This document shows positions 56,776 to 64,000 of a stretch of DNA of 64,000 bases, piece by piece. The stretch covers positions 1-64,000 of the forward strand of contig ML986615.1 in the NCBI GenBank assembly GCA_010094045.1, read 5' to 3'. How positions within the stretch are numbered: the first letter of the stretch is position 1; each line of letters starts with the position of its first letter. The notes under the pieces were generated by a model. The model saw nothing but the letters and a program-made list of their open reading frames with translations. It was not told the origin of the DNA and made no database searches. Made by a program: the position numbers and the translations under genes. The stretch comes from Lojkania enalia. Taxonomy: Eukaryota > Ascomycota > Dothideomycetes > Pleosporales.

Positions 56776-59755
56776 ATGACGAAGGAAATGGAGATCTATG
56801 CTTTCCGAAAGCAGCTACTTCGACAGCTACCTCAACGTCTCAATGAGAATTTCAGGCTATCCTTCAGTAAGTTTATTTGCAAAATTATGTGAAATTTGTG
56901 TTGTCACTAAACCAAGCAGATATCATAGAAGACGTTGAAAAAGATATGCCCGAGCGGATCGAGGATGATGCCGAGGTTGAACGACGATTCGTAATTTACA
57001 AATACAGGGAATTGCTAAACCAAGCTATTTTCACCGAACAATCTATTTACGCAACTGGCGCTGAAGAAGATTCATATGATCTACATAGCCCGGTTGACTT
57101 CCCGCTTCCTCCGTACGACGAAGTCCCACTGTCTCCGGGAACTGATGAGATTCGTTTGCTACAGTTACTCCCCGGGAATTACATAGACCCTGTAAGTCTC
57201 TATATGAGTAGCTTCCAGGGTTCCTTCGCACACTCTGGCTCAGAATGCTGCTCCTGTAGTGCTTCAAATGTCACTAGAGCGGTGGCTTAAGACTCCATCT
57301 GCTGCTTGTAGAGAAAGCTCTGCTAACTACATAGGAATAGATACATTGTAATCTCTTCCAAGTGGACTCAGTCTCCTTATATGAATATGAAGCCCTATCC
57401 TATGTATGGGGATCTACCGAAAATACCCAAGTAATTTACGTTAACGACTGGGAAATGGGCATTACAAAAAGTCTCGAGGCAGCACTCCGGTCCTTGCGGT
57501 ATCAGAACACACCACGCCTATTGTGGGCGGATGCTATCTGCCTTGACCAGAGTTCGAACGCTGAGAAGTCAAGCCAGGTTAGAAAGATGGGCGACATTTA
57601 CGAGGCCGCAAAAAGGGTGTTGGTGTTTCTCGGCCCCAAAAGTTCGGCCACTGGTGCTATTTTCGACTTCTTCGAAACAGGATACTTCCAATTGCCCGAC
57701 TTAGGACAAAACAACCGGCAGGGTGAGTTGGCAGGGTTAGAACCAGCTGCCTACCTTATCGAGCATCATCTACCGCTGTTGAAATCCTTCATGGGCCTCC
57801 TGTTTAGACCTTGGTTTTCCCGAGCCTGGGTGCGTCAAGAATATATCCGAGCGACAGAAGTTCCGGTACTATACTGCGGACGACGACACATTGACTTTCC
57901 AAAAGATGCCTTCAATCTACTCTGCGAGGCAGTGTTCCACTTGCCAACGATTCTGACCCAGCCCATGTCTGTAGTCCTTCCCGCGTGCTCTTTTCATGAG
58001 GTGTACGCTCGTGCGGTCTCGGTCTTCCAAACGATGAACAGCGCCAATCAGTATCCGCAACGGGTTGATGCTTGGCTGTTCAATGAAGGAGTGAACGGCT
58101 GTAAAGCTTCCGACCCGAAAGACCTCATTTTTAGCATTTGCGGCCTTTTCGACTCTACTGCTGGATCCATCCTCAAGGCCGACTACTTCCAAACGGTCGA
58201 AGACACTTTCTTGAGGGCATCGGCTTGGATTTTGATGATGGAGCAGTCGCCTAGAATACTTATTCAATATCCTCCTATGAACGGCGAAGGTATACCATCG
58301 TGGGTTCTTGATTTTACGAAGGCAAGACCCACTTCGAAACATTCTGAGTTCGCGGCTACCTCTGAAACCAATACTATCATTCTGCCGGGAGATAGGGAGG
58401 ATGATAAAGAAGCCAGAGAAGAGGAAATTAGTGGTGATGGCAAGGGAAATGTCACTACGGGTGGGAATTACGGCCATACTAACTCACCACTACCGGGCGA
58501 TCTAGTTAGGGAGAACGAAGAAAATATTGACTACAAGGGGCTTGGAAATCACAAAGGCGAAATCGATAGAGAGGCTGAGCAACATAAATCTTGTCTGGGT
58601 GAAGCCGGCACAATGGATACCTTACAGAAACGAGAGCAAAAAAGTCACCAAATGGAAGAAGATTGTTACCATTCAAAGAGTCAAGAACACATTGAGGAGG
58701 AACCAGACAAAAGATGCGAGGAAGAGCCTGAAGTGTCCGAGACCCCGACCATCTACTGTTCGATTTACCAGCAGGTCCTATCTATGCCGGGTATTGAATT
58801 TGACACGATCGAGCATATATATGATATTTCGTCCAAAAGCCGGCTTGATGCCGCCCGGCAATTATGGCAGCTCGAGAAATTGTTCCTATTTGACGGTCGA
58901 ACAGATAATAGAAAAGAGTCCTCGGGGATCATGTCGCTCCATCGACAGGCTTATATCCTTCAGTGGGCTGTCAAAATCCCGATGAACCATAAGATCATAC
59001 GATTGATACCACAGTCAGAGCATTACCTTGAGTTCCTTGATGCTGAACTCGAGGAATATGTCGAACAGCTCGATACTGAGCTGTTGGAGGACTTATTGGG
59101 AGCCTTACTCTTCGATTTTGAGGCGCTCGACTCTGAGCTGCGGTCTCAACCTTTGCCTTCCTCGGACAACATTTTTGGACACGATCATTCGCTATCCAAC
59201 GGACGGTCGCTTCGCGTGCCCCAGTACTCGAATCTAAGAGCCCATGTGCTAACCTCCGATGAATGTCAGAATACATTGCTTTGCGAACACCTCCGGCACA
59301 TTGCCACCGAGGTCCTTCCATCTCTACTTCAAAGCCCGGAACCCCCTTGGTCGCCGCGGAGGGACTCCTTTGCATCACAGACAACAGAATCTGATACTAG
59401 TGAGTACTCATCAACACCAATGCTCCACTCACTTCCACGAACACACCTAGACCTCCTCCAAGGATGGGAAAATGAGCGTGAGGATATTTTCTCACAGCTG
59501 TTCCGGTCGTGCTGTTTCTTCCGCACGAAGCAAGGCTTTCCGGGCTTGGGTGCTTTCGGCTTGAAAGGCCTACAAATTGGAGATGTAGTCATCATGCTGA
59601 ACGGCATTCCGATGCCGATGATCCTAAGAAAGCATCATGAAGAGCATCACTGGCGACTTGTCGGTCCGGCTGTCGTCAGAGGTATTATGAATGGAGAATT
59701 GATTGAGCTGAACAGAGAAGGCGTTCTGGATGGAAAGATGTTCAAGATCAAGTAA
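56776..59755 (+). CDS. HET-domain protein (heterokaryon incompatibility type)
   Basis: Exons 56776-56866, 56920-57191 and 57341-59755 give 925 residues; introns are 53 and 149 nt. The second intron joins DEIRLLQLLPGNYIDP to IHCNLFQVD, the usual lead-in to the HET domain. The HET core is YEYEALSYVWGSTENT, then NTPRLLWADAICLDQSSNAE and VRKMGDIYEAAKRVLVFLG. Next, residues up to ~450 contain SRAWVRQEYI and DPKDLIFSICGLFDS. A ~120-residue Glu/Lys/Asp/His-rich low-complexity insert lies in the middle. The C terminus has CCFFRTKQGFPGLGAFGLKG and GDVVIMLNGIPMPMILR, typical of HET proteins. These act in non-self recognition after hyphal fusion. The start is uncertain: the open frame extends upstream of this ATG. 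Confidence 0.88.
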
Positions 59756-60585
59756 AAATTCTCTGACGGGAAGCTCATGGACACTTGATTGGGATGGTAC
59801 GCCACCGCTGTAAGGGCATAGGTTTGCGGAAGAGTAAGTCGAACCCCTCAGGCATACGTTAGATGGTAGGCCGCAAAGTAAGTCGTTTCCTGTAGACCAC
59901 TTCTCACACTCGACCTGAATAACAATTTTCAAGTGTAAAGAGCACATTGTTATTGGACTTTAGATCATTGCTACCTTTTGTTGATACCTTATTCATTCTT
60001 ACATTCGCTGTCCATGAAACCTGCTGTAATCTGGACGACGAACGCGGGTTAAGAGATATTGAGGCGCACAGCTAGAATCGCAACTATAATCGCAACTATT
60101 AGCTCACGGTAGTACTCTTACACTTTTAGTATGGCTGACTGACATAATATTACTGGTCAGATTCTTTTGTTCTTTTGTCCATTTTTATTTTGTCCGTTAC
60201 CTTCGACATCTTACTTTTCCATCCATATTACCTTCACTCTATCTTGTTATTTTACTTTCTTCGTTTCCAAAATATCCTTTTCCCTATCTTCTCCGTCCTC
60301 ATCTTTCCAATCTCACAATGTATTGGATGTTTCAAGCTAATTGCTGGTAGGAAGCCTGTTATGTATTTCTTTTTTTTTTTTTTTTTCTACATATTTATAT
60401 GCTATTTCTAGAACATAAATAGAGCTTGAAAATAAATATTTTGCGACAAGCTCTTAATAGCCATGATTAAGTGTAAAAAGGCACCATGCCACAAACTTGC
60501 ATATACAAAGCGCAAAACTCCCAATCACCTTCCTAGTGATAATTTTTAATGAAATGGTTATTATCTTTTCCATTAAGAGTAGGTA
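59756..60585. other. Convergent 3' intergenic region, T-rich
   Basis: Downstream flanks of the HET gene and the secreted-protein gene. It is T- and CT-rich with a run of 17 T at 60370-60386; no gene seen. Confidence 0.45.
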
Positions 60586-61278
60586 TCACAACGCCAACAT
60601 TGCCCCGAAAAACCCTAGCACGCCTACAGCCGCAACTGGAGCTTGTGTCGGCTTTGCAAAGCCAGAAGAAGAGAGCGTAGCGTCGCCCCAATCAAACGAT
60701 GTGAACGCAGGCTGACCCCCTGGCACAACCTCCGTCGTAGTAGGGGCGCCTGACGGGCTCGCGGTCGTCAACTCGCTAGAACTTCCCGAGGTGGACACGC
60801 TAGAATCAGACGTCGAAGCACCTGAAGCTTCGGAACTCGCCATCTGCTCCGAGCCTGCAGCAGAGGTGGTAGCGCCCACGCCCCCGGTTGCCGCAACTCT
60901 TAAACTGTCGATCGCACTCTCGAGCGCGTCGATGTTGGACTGGTACTCTGATGGAACGGCGTTAAGCCATGTTGGATGAGAAACCGCCGTGAATGCAGAT
61001 TCGATGACTGAATCTGGGTCTCCTGTCGTTGACTCGACGGAAGTGTAGACGGAGTAGAGAAGGGATTCCACCGATGAGGGGATATAGAGAGAGATGAGCT
61101 GCGCTGCGTTGCCGGAAAAGGGTGATGGTGGAGGTGTTGTTGTTCTGTGACTTTTGTTAGAGAATTGAGCGGGCGTCAAGCGGGGATTAGTGGGCTTTTA
61201 CGCTTGTCGCTGCTCAATTTGCTGGTGAGCAAGAATGGTAGATATCAGTGTGAGAAGGAAGGTAAGGATACGCATCAT
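60586..61278 (-). CDS. Small secreted Ser/Thr-rich protein, probable GPI anchor (paralogue)
   Basis: Exons 61278-61202 and 61144-60586, with an intron of 57 nt ending in CACAG (or six bases shorter), give 211 residues. MMRILTFLLTLISTILA is a signal peptide, then HQQIEQRQ. The folded part has IPSSVESLL, DPDSVIESAF, HPTWLNAVPSEYQS and IDALESAIDSL. A Ser/Thr/Gly-rich stretch follows, then a hydrophobic end (APVAAVGVLGFFGAMLAL) that fits a GPI signal. It is a paralogue of the 16907-17488 gene, with the same signal peptide/intron layout and a shared PSSV...DPxS...P(S/T)W pattern. The F-box gene copy 2 lies 478 bases away, divergent. Function unknown. Confidence 0.82.
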
Positions 61279-61756
61279 TATGATGTAAAATTATATTCTT
61301 CAAGACGTGTGATCTCAGTAAAGAGAACTTAGAATGCTATATGCGGTAGGGTGATATATACAATTAGGTATAGAAATATCCAAGCGCTTTTGGATGTTTG
61401 TTCAACGCATGTCAATTATGTTGCATATGACGTTGCATGACGGGGCTGGTGAGAGAGGCTGGCACGGCTGGGTTAAGTTCCGCGCTAGTGCGGATTCGGA
61501 AACCTGTCCAAAGAAATCTGGATAGGATCAAGTGTTATTATTGTAGTGGAGTATAGTTGAGCATGCTTGGATTGTCGCTGCTCTTCGGCCACTTACATAT
61601 CTAGCACACGAAATGTTCTTACTCCAGGTTTACCTAGGTTGCAAAAACAAGCTAGTCCAGGGTTAGTCTAGCGCGTACAACAGCCCAATTAACCCCAGAT
61701 CATCCTCGACCTCCCCCTCCATTAGTGAAACTACCTGGGTAGTATATCCTACAACC
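61279..61756. promoter_or_regulatory. Divergent promoter of the secreted-protein and F-box genes
   Basis: 478 bases between two divergent starts. No TATA box was noted. Confidence 0.4.
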
Positions 61757-62682
61757 ATGACAGCAGCTCTCGATACCCTTCCTCCAGAGATTCTCTTCAA
61801 AATCCTCTCTTTCACCTCGCCCTTTAACCCTTACTTCGGGCCAAATCGGCCTCTCTATAGCCTTGCCGCTACGAATAGGCACCTCCACGATGTTGTCGAA
61901 GAGTATGCGCGCGGTCTCCTCAAGAAACATGCTAATATCGAATCTCCCAACCCGCCCACGCGCGCTTTCGTTCGCCGTGTTAAATGGATGAAGTGGTTGT
62001 CCACGACGTGCTGGATATGCCACAGGACCAGCAGACGCAAGGCCATCCTCGATCCATCAATGACCTGCTGCGACAAGTGTGATCGCAAGACATTCCCCAA
62101 AATGGTGCGTATGCCCTTCGCCTCTGCAAGCATACCGTCAATGAGTCTCTGCCATTGTCTTCTGCAGACCATGTCTAACGCTTCTTTGAATAGACTATGA
62201 CCGAAGCAATCACCAAGCATGGGCTTTCGAAGCTCGACCTCTTCACGCCGTGCATTCTCCACCCAAACCTCCCGCCCCTTAACACTGGTGTTTACATGTG
62301 CATGGGAGGCTACACAATTATGATAAGCGAGTCAGATGTCTTCGCCCGAAAGGCGTACGTTGACTCCCTGATGGGCTCTAAGGCGCAGGATATGGCTTTA
62401 CGGCGCCGGAGAGTTGCTAGACACGACCGTATCGCGAAGCACATGGACATCGAGTATCGAAATGGCGGGTGGAGGAAAGCGTGGAACTTTCCAGCGCACT
62501 CGGATGCGAATCTGAAGACGAAGAGCTTGCAGACACAGGAGAGTAGGGATAAATATGTTCGCGAGGGGCTGCGGAAGGAGTGGGCAGAAATGGGAATTAA
62601 TAAATTTGCCGTGGTGGACGGCCGGGGACACGGAGAAAAGAGCAAAGGAGTATCTGCGGAGGAGCCTATCGAACTTGATTGA
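61757..62682 (+). CDS. F-box protein with Cys-pair motif (copy 2)
   Basis: Exons 61757-62104 and 62194-62682, with an 89-nt phase-0 intron (GTGCGT...GAATAG), give 278 residues. LDTLPPEILFKILSF is the F-box start and YSLAATNRHLHDVVEEY its second half. The Cys pairs CWIC and CCDKC lie just before the intron, and TMTEAITKHGLSKLDLF follows it. The remainder is basic and helical (LRRRRVARHDRIAKHMD). The intron sits in the same place and phase as in the copy at 19985-21027, and the Cys pairs and T..E...LS..DL helix are shared. A role in SCF ubiquitin ligase substrate choice is inferred from the F-box. Confidence 0.82.
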
Positions 62683-63661
62683 GCATTGAGAGGGCTTCTA
62701 AGGTCGTAGAGTTGATGTCTGGTTCGGTCTGGGCTGGGATATGGTCTTGTGTAGATGCACACAGCCTTGTGATTGCAGTGGTGATACCCATATTTAGGAT
62801 ACTAGAGTCTTGAGATTACTATCTCTCGTCCACAGACGGGATTTCAAGCAATTGTGCGATGCCAATAACCTCAACTGCCAGAAACTATGGTTCGGTAGTA
62901 CATGTACGCATGAGCAATTATTACACGCATTCATTCATCATGGTGAATCTTTCGTCGACACCTCTTCCACACGGGCGGTGCAGTCTCAAAAACCCAACCG
63001 ATACTATAGCACCATCTCTCCGCACAAAGAACTCCGTTAACATAGATAATTCCTCTACCCCCCATCACCCCCTGCCATCAACGCTCCAGCAGTGGCCAAA
63101 TGTCGGACAGACATAGTCCCCCTTCAACACCGCACCATGACTTCACATGACAATCATCACGAGGCTTAATAATGTATTGCAGGACATCCTCATCCACAGA
63201 ACCTCGCATTACATTCCGTCCAAACTATCTACTTTCCTCTGCCTACCACCCCAAAACGGCTCCCAGAACCCCCCAACAACCGCAGAAAAAAAAAAAAATA
63301 TTTTTTTTAAAATTAAAAATAAACGAGTAAGACAAAAAAAGTGTTAACAGCTTTTTGTTTGCCGCGAGGCGCTTGTCTTTGGTATAATTCTTATAGTTCA
63401 GGTTCCCTGTTCATATCCCATATATACCCATTTGATGAAAAGAAAGGAAAGATTACTTTTTACTAGGACAGGAGTGTTAGGAAAAGAAACAGATTATGTG
63501 TTTGTTTGGTGCTTTGGGTAGGAAAAAGGGTCCGCGCTGAGTCAAAAGATACAAAAAGGAGCGATAGTCTAGTTTGCTGCGCAAGGGCACGAACTCGGAC
63601 GGATACAAAACCAATCCAGTGCAGGGGAAAACGCAAACGCACAAGGTGAACGGCGTGTACA
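62683..63661. other. Intergenic, AT-rich
   Basis: 3' flanks of the F-box gene and of the edge gene. It holds A and T runs near 63284-63310 and no recognised gene. Overlapping minus-strand frames at 63463-63741 are not supported. Confidence 0.4.
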
Positions 63662-63859
63662 TTAAATATTGAAGCGAACGTCTCCTGCTCTTCTCCACAG
63701 CTCTTCCCTATTACGGTGAGAAACCTCCCTTTCATACGCAATCGCCTTCGGGTATCCGCTCGTCGCTCCCGCCGGCGCCAACTCGCCTATTTTCCTACTA
63801 ACCCTTATACATTCCTTCAGCTCTGACTCCAAGCCGCCATTTTCAAATCTCACCAACTC
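63662..63859 (-). CDS. Last exon of a gene running off the right edge
   Basis: A minus-strand frame opens after a good acceptor (GCCATTCAG with a pyrimidine-rich approach) at 63860. It encodes 65 residues, rich in Glu and Arg (ELVRFENGGLESELKECIRV and onward), ending VRFNI. The hydrophobic lead-in CFCVCIYAI reads as intron. This looks like the terminal exon of a gene whose body lies beyond 64000; I do not recognise the protein. Confidence 0.4.
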   Translation of the reverse strand, partial: ELVRFENGGLESELKECIRVSRKIGELAPAGATSGYPKAIAYEREVSHRNREELWRRAGDVRFNI

Positions 63860-64000
63860 CTGAATGGCATAAATACAAACGCAAAAGCACAAAAATGCAA
63901 CTTCACAAAATGCTTAAATCAACATGCCAAATCTGCTCTCCAACGACTCCCTTTGTATTAAAGGGGTCCTTCCCCACCGGCCGAGGTAAGCGAAGGAAGA

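Noticed and set aside
1..64000. CRISPR arrays, insertion sequences or an operon structure
   Set aside because: No regularly spaced repeats or transposase genes were seen, and the genes have introns and individual promoters as in a fungal nuclear genome.

Overview
The window is nuclear DNA of a filamentous ascomycete (Pezizomycotina). Most genes are interrupted by introns of about 46-75 nt with GT...AG ends, and the gene set is typical of that group: a COT1/Cbk1 kinase, a HET-domain protein, an asco-type laccase ending in DSGL, secreted Ser/Thr-rich proteins with GPI-type tails, and a fungal Sir2. I cannot name the genus from the sequence. I rebuilt the gene models by hand from reading frame, splice signals and family recognition, so exon borders are predictions.

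Layout. 0.8-9.5 kb is a compact housekeeping block: a C2H2 zinc-finger factor (-), a small N-myristoylated protein (+), the NatA subunit Nat1 (-) and an Fpg/MMH DNA glycosylase (-). 10-12.7 kb holds a secreted agmatinase-like ureohydrolase and a tocopherol-cyclase-like protein (both +). 12.7-20 kb is gene-poor: a U2 snRNA gene (-), the eroded 3' part of an NFX1-type zinc-finger helicase gene ending in an RZ finger (+), and a small secreted protein (-). 20-25.1 kb has an F-box protein (-), a Sir2/Hst sirtuin (+) and the RNase P subunit Rpp40 (+). 25-38 kb is sparse: a secreted Thr-rich protein (-), a laccase with 12 exons (+), an aldo-keto reductase (-) and a glutathione S-transferase (-). 39-55 kb is again mainly conserved genes: a multi-pass membrane protein (+), a METTL13/EEF1AKMT4-like methyltransferase (-), a mitochondrial-type membrane protein (+), ESCRT-I Vps37 (-), a large coiled-coil protein (+), the NDR kinase COT1 (+) and RNA polymerase subunit RPABC4/Rpc10 (-). 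56-63 kb has a HET-domain protein (+), a second small secreted protein (-) and a second F-box protein (+). The last exon of a further minus-strand gene lies at the right edge.

How the parts relate. The housekeeping genes act in translation-linked N-terminal acetylation, base-excision repair, tRNA processing, transcription, silencing, endosomal sorting and polarity. The laccase, aldo-keto reductase and GST lie within about 6 kb and could share an oxidative or xenobiotic role, but this is only proximity. The most unusual structure is a repeated pairing of two gene families: a small secreted Ser/Thr-rich gene next to an F-box/Cys-motif gene at 16.9-21.0 kb and again at 60.6-62.7 kb. Intron positions are conserved within each family and the arrangement is partly inverted. 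The second is the relic of an RNAi-associated NFX1/RZ helicase beside the U2 gene. I saw no clear new defence or mobile system.
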